Below the pieces are notes generated by a model. The model ran no database searches. It saw nothing but the letters and a program-made list of their open reading frames with translations, and was not told the origin of the DNA. From assembly GCA_910579675.1 (NCBI GenBank), contig CAJTUF010000001.1, forward strand, positions 1 through 64,000: 64,000 bases of DNA, read 5' to 3'. The translations under genes were made by a program, and so were the position numbers. Positions 7,296 to 16,392 of this stretch are shown in pieces. The DNA comes from an uncultured Muribaculaceae bacterium (GTDB taxonomy: Bacteria; Bacteroidota; Bacteroidia; Bacteroidales; Muribaculaceae). The first letter of the stretch is position 1. Each line of letters opens with the position of its first letter.

Positions 7296-9353
7296 ATGCC
7301 TCATCTCCATCCCCTGCGGACTGAACCCGCGCTGACAATCGCCGCTCCGTTTGCCTTTGGCATCGGTGCGGCGTTGCTGTTGGATAATTCCATAAGCCTC
7401 ATAGTGGCTATCGCAGGAGCTCTCATCGGATTGGCAGCCACAGCGTCAAGCCTCACACGCCGGGCCGGATTGCTCCTTATCATCGCAGCAGCAGGGATGG
7501 CCGACTATGCTTTGCAGAATGAGACACCCGTCATTCCGGAGGAAGAACATCTCTATTCCGGGGTTGTAGTATCGGCATCTGAAGGAAGCAGCCGGCGCAA
7601 TCTTGTAGTCAACGCCGACAGTATTGATGGCAACAGTATGCGTCGACTCACATTGGCTCTTACTCTTGACCAGGATGTATCAGATATCGACGAGGGCCAT
7701 CGCATACTGTTCTATGCCGCCCTTCGCAAACCCGACGGAGATAAAACTGTGCCCGACGAGATTACCTATGCCGACATTGCCTCAAGGTCGGGGATAGTGG
7801 CAACTTCCTTCATCACCGCCACCAACATAAAGAGGGTCAGTAAAGACCGCGGAGTAATATCCTTTATGGCCCGCCAACGAACACGTCTGATAGATCTGCT
7901 CTACTCAAGCTCTCTGAGCCCCGACAGCAAAACATTCCTCGCCACTGCCCTGCTCGGCCGCAGTGATGCGATCGGGAGCGATACCCGACAGGCTTTCGCA
8001 AAGGCCGGTCTGAGCCATATTCTTGCATTGAGCGGAATGCACGTAGCCATAGTGGCGGCAATTCTGTTCTGGGCTCTCTCCCCTATTGTGCTTATTGCAC
8101 CGCGCCACGTCAGAAGCATCTCTATCATATCAGCCATATGGGCCTACGCCTTCATCACCGGGCTTGGCGCTCCGGTGGTGAGAGCAGCGGTAATGACCTC
8201 ACTGGTACTCGCAGCCGACCTCCTGCAACGGCGCACATTTCCCCTCAACAGCCTCATGATGGCTGCACTCATGATACTCGTAGTGTCCCCCAGCCAGATC
8301 ACCCGGCTCGGTTTTCAGTTATCATTTTTAGCTATAGCTTCCATCATAGCTTTTGCCGACTATCTTAATCCTGTGGCGAAAAGCCGGAATATGCTGCTGC
8401 GTGGAGCTGGAGCAGCCTTTGCTATGAGCGTGGCTGCAATGATGGCTACAGCCCTTGTGTCGGCTCTCCACTTTCATTCGCTACCTTTGCTTTTTCTCGC
8501 AGCAAACATGATAGTGGGTCCGGTGGTAATACCTGTGATTCTCGGTGGAGGACTCATTATTATTCTTGCACTTTCGGCCGGGCTTCCATATGGCATTCCT
8601 GCCCTTGTGGTTGACGATGCTGTATCATTTCTTAACCACACCGCCTCTTTCATATCCCGACTATCATGGGCCACGGCTGATATCTGGGCTCTCTCGACCA
8701 TAACGGTGGTGCTTTTATTGGCCACCCTTGCGCTGATTGCTTATACTTTGCGGTCCAACTCCTCTACCGGGGGCCTCATCACTGCCTCGATCGTTATGGG
8801 GCTGGCCACTGTAGTTGCGGCTATTACCACCGGAGGGAGGGAGCCTCAATCGCCGTCTGGCACCATGTGGCGACTCCACAATTCCGACTATATGGATATG
8901 CTGATACCACTTGCCGACACACTTTATCTAATCAGCGACGCTCCACGTTCTACACTCGACAGCCGGGCCGAAGAACTTACTTATCGCATGAGCAAGTATA
9001 TGGGACGACGAGGCATTAAAGCTCTGATCCCGGCTCACGACCATATGGATCGTAATGGATTGATTCGTGCCGGCTCACGGCTCAAGATAGGATCACAGCG
9101 CATAGCTCTGGCTGGATCCGGCTTTGCGGCACCCGACAGCAACCGCCGCGGCATTGCCGGCACCGACCTGCTCATCCTCACACGTGGCTATCATGGCTCC
9201 CTGCCTGAACTTGTCAATGCCATGAAACCCGATAGCGTGTATCTCTCGCCCGGCCTGAATCCACGCTTGCGGAAACGCTATCAAAGAGAGTTGCTTGAGC
9301 TTGGCCTATTCTCGTCTGAAGGAGGATTATTCAGGCTGGTCAGGTCGGAGTAG
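7296..9353 (+). CDS. comEC: ComEC/Rec2-family DNA channel protein
   Basis: The 685-residue protein has an N-terminal hydrophobic region with a DUF4131-like OB segment (about residues 1-170), then the polytopic Competence domain with the signature LSHILALSGMHVAIVA near residue 235. A hydrophilic C-terminal part (residues about 530-685) is a degenerate metallo-beta-lactamase-like region without an obvious HxHxDH motif. ComEC carries one strand of transforming DNA across the inner membrane. I chose ATG 7296 over a TTG at 7263 that would overlap the previous gene. Its last 73 bases overlap the 3' end of the convergent HSDR_N-type gene. Whether the host is naturally competent is unknown. Confidence 0.88.
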   Translation: MPHLHPLRTEPALTIAAPFAFGIGAALLLDNSISLIVAIAGALIGLAATASSLTRRAGLLLIIAAAGMADYALQNETPVIPEEEHLYSGVVVSASEGSSRRNLVVNADSIDGNSMRRLTLALTLDQDVSDIDEGHRILFYAALRKPDGDKTVPDEITYADIASRSGIVATSFITATNIKRVSKDRGVISFMARQRTRLIDLLYSSSLSPDSKTFLATALLGRSDAIGSDTRQAFAKAGLSHILALSGMHVAIVAAILFWALSPIVLIAPRHVRSISIISAIWAYAFITGLGAPVVRAAVMTSLVLAADLLQRRTFPLNSLMMAALMILVVSPSQITRLGFQLSFLAIASIIAFADYLNPVAKSRNMLLRGAGAAFAMSVAAMMATALVSALHFHSLPLLFLAANMIVGPVVIPVILGGGLIIILALSAGLPYGIPALVVDDAVSFLNHTASFISRLSWATADIWALSTITVVLLLATLALIAYTLRSNSSTGGLITASIVMGLATVVAAITTGGREPQSPSGTMWRLHNSDYMDMLIPLADTLYLISDAPRSTLDSRAEELTYRMSKYMGRRGIKALIPAHDHMDRNGLIRAGSRLKIGSQRIALAGSGFAAPDSNRRGIAGTDLLILTRGYHGSLPELVNAMKPDSVYLSPGLNPRLRKRYQRELLELGLFSSEGGLFRLVRSE

Positions 9354-9832
9354 CGAGGGATAGCGTTGAGAAACCGAGGGGGCTGTCCGGGGGCGGTGAT
9401 TGCGGCGCAATAGTGGGTGAGGCCGTTGCTTATGATAATGACCGGGGCAGAGAGGAGGGTGTTGTAGACGGCGGCCTGGGCAAAGACTGCAGGGGTGAGG
9501 CGCACGGAGGGGGCTTTGTATTCGACAATGGCCAGCGGATGGCGGCCTGTGTGGTCAAAAACCACAGTGTCGCACCTCCGAGATGCTCCCGACGGTAGAG
9601 TGATGGCCAGTTCGTTGGCCATAAGCGAGAGTGGATAGCCGAGAGCACCTGCAAGCCAGCCGACGAAACGCTGTCTTACCTCCTCCTCTGGGGTGAGAGG
9701 GGTCCAGCGGCGGCGCAATGGACAGAACACCTCAGGCCTCCGCGCCCCACGGGAAGAAGGACGAAGGCGGAGCGGGACTATCGGGAGATTGAGGCTTAGC
9801 GGAGTGTAGATGAGTGGCGGATTGGTGGTCAT
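9281..9832 (-). CDS. HSDR_N-type nuclease-fold protein
   Basis: The 183-residue protein resembles the stand-alone type I restriction R-subunit N-terminal domain found in Bacteroidales (HSDR_N_2). The family pattern is visible: TPEEEVRQRFVGWLAGALGYP near residue 48, then CDTVVFDHTGRHPLAIVEYKAP, which supplies the PD-(D/E)xK residues D, E and K. No methylase, specificity subunit or helicase is nearby, so a restriction role is not supported. It is divergent from holA, with start codons 64 bases apart, and its 3' end overlaps comEC. The conserved comEC/holA setting suggests a housekeeping or repair role, but this is a guess. Confidence 0.75.
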   Translation of the reverse strand: MTTNPPLIYTPLSLNLPIVPLRLRPSSRGARRPEVFCPLRRRWTPLTPEEEVRQRFVGWLAGALGYPLSLMANELAITLPSGASRRCDTVVFDHTGRHPLAIVEYKAPSVRLTPAVFAQAAVYNTLLSAPVIIISNGLTHYCAAITAPGQPPRFLNAIPRYSDLTSLNNPPSDENRPSSSNSL

Positions 9833-9846
9833 AGCCGGCAGATGGA

Positions 9847-9878
9847 TTTGGCGGAGCGGGAAAAAGTGTGTAAATTTA
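9847..9878 (+). promoter_or_regulatory. Promoter for holA with palindromic -7 element
   Basis: TTTG (9847-9850), 20 bases, then TAAATTTA (9871-9878). The transcript start would fall about a dozen bases before the ATG at 9897. Because TAAATTTA is its own reverse complement, it might also serve the divergent nuclease gene, although the minus-strand -33 match is poor (TTG with 22-base spacing). Confidence 0.5.
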
Positions 9879-9896
9879 CAAAAAGTTTTTCAACCG

Positions 9897-10958
9897 ATGA
9901 CAACACCGCATTCTACTACAACAGCCGCAACTCCCCCGACCTATGCGTCGCTTCGGGCTTCGCTGGCCAAGGGGATAGCCCCGGCAAGGGTCTATATACT
10001 CCATGGCGAGGAGGGCTATTTTACCGACGAGCTGGTAAAGATGTTTGAGGGATTAGTGGCAGAGGCCGACCGCGACTTCGGGCTTACCCGCCTCTATGGC
10101 CCGACGACAGATGCGGCCACTATAGTCGCAGCGGCGCGCAGCATCCCTATGCTTGTCGACAAGCAGGTGGTGATAGTCAAGGAGGCGCAGGCCATGCGGG
10201 CCGATGAGGTTGGTAAGCTGAGTGGATATGTGGCGGCTCCGTCGCCACATACGGTACTGGTGGTGGCGTTCAGGGGCGCTCAGGCCAAAGGACGCGATCT
10301 GCTTGCGTCGGCTCGCAAAGGGGGTGCGGTAGTGTTTGAGTCAAAGAAACTCCGCGAGAGCTCTCTGGCTGGGACCATCGAGTCGATGGTTCGCGAGAAG
10401 GGGCTGACAATCGAGCCCAAGGGGGTGGCGATGCTGGGTGAGTATATCGGCACCGAGGCGTCGCGACTCTACAATGAGATCGACAAACTGGCGCTGATAC
10501 TCGGCAAGGGATCGATGATCACCCCCGAGGCGATAGAGCGCAATATAGGCATCTCGAAAGATTATAACAATTTTGAGTTGGTGGGTGCGGTGGCCCGTCG
10601 CGACATGGCGGCCATGTTTACCATTCTGGGCTATTTCAGGGCCAACCCTAAAGGAAACCCGACGGTGATGACCACAGCCGCGCTCTACAACTTTTTTTCG
10701 GGTCTGCTGATTTATCACTTCACACCATCAAAGTCGCCGTCCGACAAGATGTCTGCTCTTGGACTCAAATGGCAGGGGCAGCTGCGCGACTATGAGGCTG
10801 GCGCCCGCAACTATAATGCCTATATCACGATAGGGATAATATCGGAGCTCCGCCGCTTTGACAGGATGACAAAAGGGGTGGGATCGAGGCAAAATGAATA
10901 TGATCTGCTCCACAACCTGCTTTACCGCATCCTGACCATCAGAGGCATCAATGGCTGA
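9897..10958 (+). CDS. holA: DNA polymerase III subunit delta
   Basis: The 353-residue protein fits HolA, the clamp-loader subunit that opens the sliding clamp. It has the N-terminal ATPase-fold start ARVYILHGEEGYFTDELV, a central LVVAFRGAQAKGR segment and the typical delta-family helical stretch EASRLYNEIDKLALILG near residue 190. The C-terminal collar region runs to the stop. I chose the ATG at 9897 because a promoter sits immediately upstream (9847-9878); the longer upstream frame would start before it. It is convergent with the redoxin gene. Confidence 0.92.
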   Translation: MTTPHSTTTAATPPTYASLRASLAKGIAPARVYILHGEEGYFTDELVKMFEGLVAEADRDFGLTRLYGPTTDAATIVAAARSIPMLVDKQVVIVKEAQAMRADEVGKLSGYVAAPSPHTVLVVAFRGAQAKGRDLLASARKGGAVVFESKKLRESSLAGTIESMVREKGLTIEPKGVAMLGEYIGTEASRLYNEIDKLALILGKGSMITPEAIERNIGISKDYNNFELVGAVARRDMAAMFTILGYFRANPKGNPTVMTTAALYNFFSGLLIYHFTPSKSPSDKMSALGLKWQGQLRDYEAGARNYNAYITIGIISELRRFDRMTKGVGSRQNEYDLLHNLLYRILTIRGING

Positions 10959-11015
10959 CGCGGGCCCCCTCTCGCCATACAATTGATTATTCGCGACCCA
11001 TACTTGGCGCCGGGC

Positions 11016-11537
11016 TCAATCCATGAGCCTGAGGATCGTGGCCTCAGACGGGTTGCGGGCAATGACGCGTCCTGCTGGGTCAATGAGATAGCTCCGGTAG
11101 CCGTCGATGAGATGATAGTCGGAGCGTAGACGCCGGGAATCGGGGCCCGCGGCAAGGAGAATGTCTCGTAGATTGAGGCTGTCACGGGCGGCTATCTCCT
11201 CGACCAACCTGCGTGATGAGTCGAAATTGACGGAGATAAAATTGAGAGTATCGCGGGCATCGGGAGGTAGAGCAGCGTCTACGCGTCGGGCAATCACATC
11301 GTTGTTCATGTTGCGCATCCTCGACATGGGGTCGGCTGCCGACCAAAACGACAACAGCACATACTGGCCTTTGAGGTCTGCCAACCTCAGCGTCGTAGAA
11401 GTGTCGGAGAGGGCTGTGAGCTCAAAAGATGGGGCGCGATAGCCCTCGCGGGGCTGATAGACGCGCTCAGTGTATGCTGCCACCGATATGATGCAAACGG
11501 CCACAGCGAGAAGCAGTAGTCCGATAGTCTTTTTCAT
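11016..11537 (-). CDS. Thioredoxin-fold (AhpC/TSA-redoxin) protein lacking CxxC
   Basis: The 173-residue protein has one N-terminal hydrophobic signal or anchor (KKTIGLLLLAVAVCIISVA), then a redoxin fold. The region APSFELTALSDTSTTLRLADLKG and the strand YVLLSFWSAADPMSR align with TlpA/AhpC-like proteins. The catalytic CxxC that normally follows FW is replaced by SAAD, and the mature part contains no cysteine. It therefore cannot act as a thiol oxidoreductase in the usual way and may be a structural or binding protein in the periplasm. It is the last gene of the PBP1A run, 56 bases after the GldB-like gene, with a hairpin between them. Confidence 0.75.
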   Translation of the reverse strand: MKKTIGLLLLAVAVCIISVAAYTERVYQPREGYRAPSFELTALSDTSTTLRLADLKGQYVLLSFWSAADPMSRMRNMNNDVIARRVDAALPPDARDTLNFISVNFDSSRRLVEEIAARDSLNLRDILLAAGPDSRRLRSDYHLIDGYRSYLIDPAGRVIARNPSEATILRLMD

Positions 11538-11544
11538 GAAAGGA

Positions 11545-11586
11545 TAACACTCCCGGTCATGAAAAGGCTCATGAACAGGAGTGTTA
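11545..11586. terminator. Intergenic hairpin between GldB-like and redoxin genes
   Basis: TAACACTCC and TCATGA pair with a downstream TCATGA and GGAGTGTTA. No strong T run follows on the minus strand, so it may be a weak terminator, a processing site or an mRNA stabiliser rather than a full stop. Confidence 0.45.
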
Positions 11587-11593
11587 TAAAATG

Positions 11594-12556
11594 CTAATCG
11601 GCTTGAGCCCGGGCATAGGGAGCGGCAATGGTTCTGTCGAGATAGGCGCCCGAAGCGAGGATGGAGGCGGGATCGCGGCCCGAGGCTCTGATTATTTTCA
11701 AACCTATGAAGCGGCCGAGGCGCCCGGGGGCATCAGGGCTCACATCGACCGATGCCGGGGCCGGGTCTATCATACGCAAAGCCACTACCTCGTCATCGCT
11801 GAAAAGAAGCTCGCGCGCCACGATGCGATGCCAGGCCTCCTTCTCGTGGGCCACAGCTTCAGACCACTCTTCCGGTGTCCACCCCATAAGCTGCTCTCCA
11901 TCGGCTATATGCAGCTGATCGGCCAAACAGGCCAGAACAGTCCCCTCGTAGGCCATAAGCTGGAGCAGTGTGGGCGCTGCCACCGAATCAGGGAAAGGGT
12001 GACACGCACGTATCCATGCCTCCCCCACATCGAGAGGCAGACGCTCGGCGCTCTTCAACCTCCGCAGATGATCGGGAAAGGAGGCATATCCCTCATAGTC
12101 GGAGCCAAGGTAATGATTGAGCGCCACTATCACCACCGTGTCGACCATGGCCACGCTCTGGCTGTAAGGGGAAACCATGCCATAGATCCTTGCCGGAAGG
12201 CTGTCGATGAGACCGAGGGTGGCCTCAGCCTCCCGCAGAGGGGGTAGGAGCCGCTCCACATCGGGGGCAAACACAGCAAACGCCCGGCTATCCCTCCCGG
12301 CGCGCAACAGCGAATCGCGCGTCGGGTGGGGCAATGAGCCGGGCGTTATGCCACGTGTGATGTAGAGCCACGCATCGGCTGCCGCTGTCATATCGTCGGG
12401 AAGAGACGCCGACGAATCGGCCATCGCAGAGATGGCTCTGTCGAGCCTTCCTATACTTACCGGGGGGGTAGGAGCGTCGCCGCAGGCATTGAGGAGCGCT
12501 GCAATCGCCATCGACGCACACACCATGACGCGCCCGCGAGGGAAGAGGGCAGCCAT
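11594..12556 (-). CDS. GldB-like lipoprotein
   Basis: The 320-residue protein carries a lipoprotein signal ending in the lipobox LLNAC. The body contains a pattern typical of GldB-family proteins: VDTVVIVALNHYLGSDYEGY near residue 140, then LDVGEAWIRACHPF. GldB is linked to gliding and type IX secretion in Flavobacteriia, but homologues occur in non-gliding Bacteroidales where the role is not known. The start is uncertain: the ATG at 12556 is used here, but a GTG at 12568 would overlap the ilvA stop codon in a GTGA arrangement. It belongs to the same minus-strand run as PBP1A and ilvA. Confidence 0.7.
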   Translation of the reverse strand: MAALFPRGRVMVCASMAIAALLNACGDAPTPPVSIGRLDRAISAMADSSASLPDDMTAAADAWLYITRGITPGSLPHPTRDSLLRAGRDSRAFAVFAPDVERLLPPLREAEATLGLIDSLPARIYGMVSPYSQSVAMVDTVVIVALNHYLGSDYEGYASFPDHLRRLKSAERLPLDVGEAWIRACHPFPDSVAAPTLLQLMAYEGTVLACLADQLHIADGEQLMGWTPEEWSEAVAHEKEAWHRIVARELLFSDDEVVALRMIDPAPASVDVSPDAPGRLGRFIGLKIIRASGRDPASILASGAYLDRTIAAPYARAQAD

Positions 12557-12564
12557 TACGCGGA

Positions 12565-13761
12565 TCACTCTACGTCGAAACCGGCCGAACGGAGACCGTC
12601 CTTGATTTCGGCAATATGCTCGTGGTTGCGTGTCTCAAGCTCAATGAGCAGACGGCAGCCATTAACATTTTCCGACTCCACACGGTCGTGCTTGACCGAG
12701 AGGATATTGCCGCCATGCTTGCCTATCACAGCACAGATCTCAGCGAGCTGGCCGGGCTTGTCGGCAGCCTGGATCACGAGGTTGCAGTCGCGGCCAGCCT
12801 TTACCAATCCGCGGGCAATGACGCGGTTGAGCGAGGTAACGTCGATATTGCCGCCGCTCACCAGACACACCACCTTCTTGCCCTTGAGCGGGAGCTTGTG
12901 GAAGAGAACTGCAGCCATAGGAGTGGCACCTGCGCCCTCCGACACAAGTTTCTGCTTCTCGATGAGATAGAGGATAGCGGCAGCCACTTCATCGTCGGTC
13001 ACAGTGACAATCTTGTCGACATACTTCTTGACCATCTCAAAGGTGTTGATACCGGGCTCCTTCACCGCGATACCGTCGGCGATGGTCGACACGGCGTCAA
13101 GGCGGATGCGCTCATCGCGCTCGATCGACTCAGCCATCGACGGAGCGCCCTCGGCCTGTACGCCGTATACTTCGATATTCGGCTTGAGGGTCTTGAGGGC
13201 GAAGGCAACACCTGAAATAAGACCGCCGCCTCCGATGGGCACGATCACAGCATCGACATCGTCCATCTCCTTGATGATCTCAAGGCCGATGGTGCCCTGA
13301 CCGGCAATCACCAGAGGATCGTCGAATGGGTGAACGAGGGTATAGCCATGCTCCTTCTGGAGCTCGAGAGCCTTGGCATAGGCATCGTCGTAGACACCGG
13401 GCACCAGACACACCTCAGCGCCGAGAGCCTTTGTGGCCTCGATCTTAGATATGGGAGCACCGGCAGGAAGGCAGATTATGCTCTTGATGCCATTGTGGGT
13501 AGCGCCGAGAGCCACACCCTGGGCGTGGTTGCCTGCCGAACAGGCTATCACGCCCTTGGCCTTCTCTTCGGGCGAGAGCTGTGAGATTTTGTAGTAGGCA
13601 CCACGGAGCTTGAACGAGCCTGTGTGCTGGAGATTTTCGGGCTTGAGGTAAACCTCACAGTCTGTGATGCCTTTGACCGGGCCTATAAGGCGGGGGTGGC
13701 GAGCAACGCCTGCAAGTACTTTAGAGGCGTTGAAAACTTCGGATATATCGAGTTCTGCCAT
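12565..13761 (-). CDS. ilvA: Threonine ammonia-lyase
   Basis: The 398-residue enzyme converts threonine to 2-oxobutanoate and ammonia, the first step toward isoleucine. The PLP lysine lies in GSFKLRGAYYKI near residue 50, the phosphate-binding glycine loop is IVPIGGGGLISGVA near 177, and CSAGNHAQGVALGA is the substrate loop. An ACT-like domain fills the last 70 residues (DCNLVIQAADKPGQLAEI), so allosteric control is likely. The length matches the short TdcB/IlvA type with a single ACT unit. It starts 39 bases after the PBP1A gene ends. A biosynthetic versus catabolic role cannot be decided from the sequence. Confidence 0.92.
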   Translation of the reverse strand: MAELDISEVFNASKVLAGVARHPRLIGPVKGITDCEVYLKPENLQHTGSFKLRGAYYKISQLSPEEKAKGVIACSAGNHAQGVALGATHNGIKSIICLPAGAPISKIEATKALGAEVCLVPGVYDDAYAKALELQKEHGYTLVHPFDDPLVIAGQGTIGLEIIKEMDDVDAVIVPIGGGGLISGVAFALKTLKPNIEVYGVQAEGAPSMAESIERDERIRLDAVSTIADGIAVKEPGINTFEMVKKYVDKIVTVTDDEVAAAILYLIEKQKLVSEGAGATPMAAVLFHKLPLKGKKVVCLVSGGNIDVTSLNRVIARGLVKAGRDCNLVIQAADKPGQLAEICAVIGKHGGNILSVKHDRVESENVNGCRLLIELETRNHEHIAEIKDGLRSAGFDVE

Positions 13762-13800
13762 GGTATATATTTATAATGTGATTGGTTTTGGTTTGTCATA

Positions 13801-16170
13801 TCAGTCAAACACCCCCTCTATTGAGGCTTCGTCGGCTTCTGAGTCGGGATCTATGGCAACGCCATAGTATTCTTTCTCGCACAGATCGAAGGTGGGCGAC
13901 GGGAATCGCTCGCTCTGCGAATAAGGGAGTGTGGGATCGGCATAGACTTTGCTCATGAAGCGGCCATAGATAGGAAGAGCCATCGAGGCGCCCTGACCAA
14001 GGGCCATGCCATTGAAGTGGATATAGCGCTCATCGCCGCCAACCCAAGTGCCCGACACGAGCGAGGGGGTGAAGGCCATGAACCATCCGTCGGAGTTGTC
14101 ATTGGTTGTGCCGGTCTTGCCACCGGTCGGAGCTGTGATATTGAACGGGGCTCGGCGTATACGGTTACCGGTACCGCCGTCGACCACGTTCTGCAACATC
14201 GACAGCATCTTATACCAGGCTTTTTCGGAGATCACCTCCGTCTGGCGGGGAGCAAACTCCGATATGATGTTGCCCTGGGCATCGGCTATGGCGGTGACAA
14301 ACAGTGGGTCCGACCTCATGCCTTTATTGGCAAACGCAGTGTAGGCGGTCACCATCTCCTTGACCGACACATCGGCCGGTCCGAGACACAGCGACATCAC
14401 CGGGTCGAGGTGGCTTGTGATGCCAAAGTTATGCATCGTCCTCACCAGCTCTGAAGGTGAAAGCTCTGCTATCAGACGGGCTGAGATCCAGTTGTTGGAG
14501 TTGGTCAGAGCCCAATGCAGGCTCACCATCTCGCCCACTCGCGCCGAACCTGAATTGCGGGGCGTCCACATATTGCCATTCTCGTCGTAGAGCACCGGCT
14601 GAGTATTGGAAAACTCATCGCAGGGGGTAAATCCCTCCTCCATAGCATAAGTATAAAGGAACGGCTTGACGGTCGAACCGATCTGGCGGCGACCGGTCGA
14701 CACCATATCATATTGGAAGGATGCAAAGTTGGGTCCTCCCACATAAGCCTTGACCTGACCCGTCACCGGATCCATCGACATGAAGCCGGCACGAAGGAAG
14801 CTCTTGTGGTAGAGGAGCGAATCAAGGGGAGTCATGGTTGTATCGACCAGCCCAGAGGCATAAGTAAACACCTTCATGTCGACCGGACGGCGGAACGATT
14901 CCTCAATCTCGCTGTCGGATAGACCCGCTTTCTTGCCATTACGGTAGCGGTCGGTCTGTTTCATGGCGCGGGCTATAAGCGACCTCACAGTCGACTCCGA
15001 CGCTTCATTGCGGTTGGTGGTGTAGGGTGCATATTTGGTGCCTTTTTTCTCCTTGAAGAAAGCCGGCTGGAGAGTCGACGAAAGATGCCCCACCACAGCA
15101 TCCTCGGCATACTGCTGCATGCGCGAGTCGATAGTGGTGTAAATCTTGAGTCCGTCGGTATAAAGATCATAATGGCTTCCGTCGGGCTTGGGGTTCTTCT
15201 CAATCCACCCATAGAGAGGATCGGTTTGCCATGCAATCGAATCGGCCACATAGCGGTCTTTGTCCCACGACGGATAATCTGATTTCACCGGCTTCTTGGC
15301 TCGCAACATGCGGCGCAGTTCCTCCCTGAAGTAAGGAGCCGGGCCCTCCTTATGATCAACCTTATGAAATGACAGAGTGAGAGGCTTGGCCTGCAGCTCT
15401 GCAAGCTGGTCGGCGGTGATCATGTCGGCTTTATACATCTGCTCAAGTACAGTATTACGGCGTTCGCGGGTGCGCTCGGGCTGACGTACAGGGTTGTAGT
15501 ACGATGGATTCTTTACCATACCCACGAGGGTCGCGGCCTCCTCTATCGAGAGCTCGCTCGGCTTCTTGCCGAAATAAACCCACGCGGCGCTCTTGATCCC
15601 GACGGCATTGTAAAGGAAATCAAATTGATTGAGATACAGCTTGATTATCTCATCCTTGGAATAAAAGCGTTCGAGCTTGACAGCTATCATCCACTCGATA
15701 GGCTTCTGGAGAGCTCGGCTCAGAAAGCCGCTGCTCTCCGGCGAATAGAGCTGCTTGGCAAGCTGCTGGGTAATTGTGGAGCCTCCACCCGCATTTTTCT
15801 GCTGCAGGAGGAGAGTCTTGAAGAGCACGCGGGTCAAGGCTCGACCGTCGATGCCCGAGTGGTCGCGGAAGCGGGAGTCTTCCGTGGCTATAAGGGCATC
15901 GATCACATGGTCGGAGATCTCGTCGAGATCGGCATACACCCTGTTGCCGGTGTTGCGGAAATACCGTCCGAGCTCTTTGCCATCGGCCGAATACACCACC
16001 GATGCAAATCGGTCGGTAGGATTCTTCAGGTCTTCGACGGGGGGCATATAGCCCACGACACCATTGTAAACCAGGACAAAAAAGAAGCCCAGGCCCACTA
16101 TGACAGCTCCGAAAAGCACCCAGAGCAATATTATTATCGAGCGCTGACGCCCGGGAGTGAATTTTGACAT
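13801..16170 (-). CDS. mrcA: Bifunctional penicillin-binding protein 1A
   Basis: The 789-residue protein builds and cross-links peptidoglycan. One transmembrane helix (IIILLWVLFGAVIVGLGFFF) is followed by a GT51 glycosyltransferase domain with the catalytic Glu in ALIATEDSRFRDHSGID and the motif GGSTITQQLAKQLY. The transpeptidase domain has SxxK in GSTVKPFLY, SxN in SNNW and KTG in GGKTGTTND. I chose ATG 16170 because the longer frame adds 48 unrelated residues and a candidate -7 element lies just upstream. It is the first gene of a run with ilvA, the GldB-like gene and the redoxin gene. Confidence 0.93.
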   Translation of the reverse strand: MSKFTPGRQRSIIILLWVLFGAVIVGLGFFFVLVYNGVVGYMPPVEDLKNPTDRFASVVYSADGKELGRYFRNTGNRVYADLDEISDHVIDALIATEDSRFRDHSGIDGRALTRVLFKTLLLQQKNAGGGSTITQQLAKQLYSPESSGFLSRALQKPIEWMIAVKLERFYSKDEIIKLYLNQFDFLYNAVGIKSAAWVYFGKKPSELSIEEAATLVGMVKNPSYYNPVRQPERTRERRNTVLEQMYKADMITADQLAELQAKPLTLSFHKVDHKEGPAPYFREELRRMLRAKKPVKSDYPSWDKDRYVADSIAWQTDPLYGWIEKNPKPDGSHYDLYTDGLKIYTTIDSRMQQYAEDAVVGHLSSTLQPAFFKEKKGTKYAPYTTNRNEASESTVRSLIARAMKQTDRYRNGKKAGLSDSEIEESFRRPVDMKVFTYASGLVDTTMTPLDSLLYHKSFLRAGFMSMDPVTGQVKAYVGGPNFASFQYDMVSTGRRQIGSTVKPFLYTYAMEEGFTPCDEFSNTQPVLYDENGNMWTPRNSGSARVGEMVSLHWALTNSNNWISARLIAELSPSELVRTMHNFGITSHLDPVMSLCLGPADVSVKEMVTAYTAFANKGMRSDPLFVTAIADAQGNIISEFAPRQTEVISEKAWYKMLSMLQNVVDGGTGNRIRRAPFNITAPTGGKTGTTNDNSDGWFMAFTPSLVSGTWVGGDERYIHFNGMALGQGASMALPIYGRFMSKVYADPTLPYSQSERFPSPTFDLCEKEYYGVAIDPDSEADEASIEGVFD

Positions 16171-16205
16171 ATGCAGATAGGCTGGAGAGAGTCTGTATAA
16201 CTCTG

Positions 16206-16213
16206 CAAAATTA
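16206..16213 (-). promoter_or_regulatory. Candidate -7 element for the PBP1A gene
   Basis: TAATTTTG on the minus strand, with a TTG 22 bases upstream. The spacing is slightly longer than the consensus. It supports the start at 16170. Confidence 0.45.
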
Positions 16214-16392
16214 GTAAAAACCTCCCTAAGCATATCAATTTTAACTGTCAATTTTTGATAATCCCACCTTGCTGTCCGACGGAGCCCCCTCGACTGAGCC
16301 TTAAAAAATGTCACATATACGACAATAATGGGGCGTCAATGAATGGGAATGTCCGCTTTTTAGCTAATTTTGCAGGTAAACCCTCCCCGATT

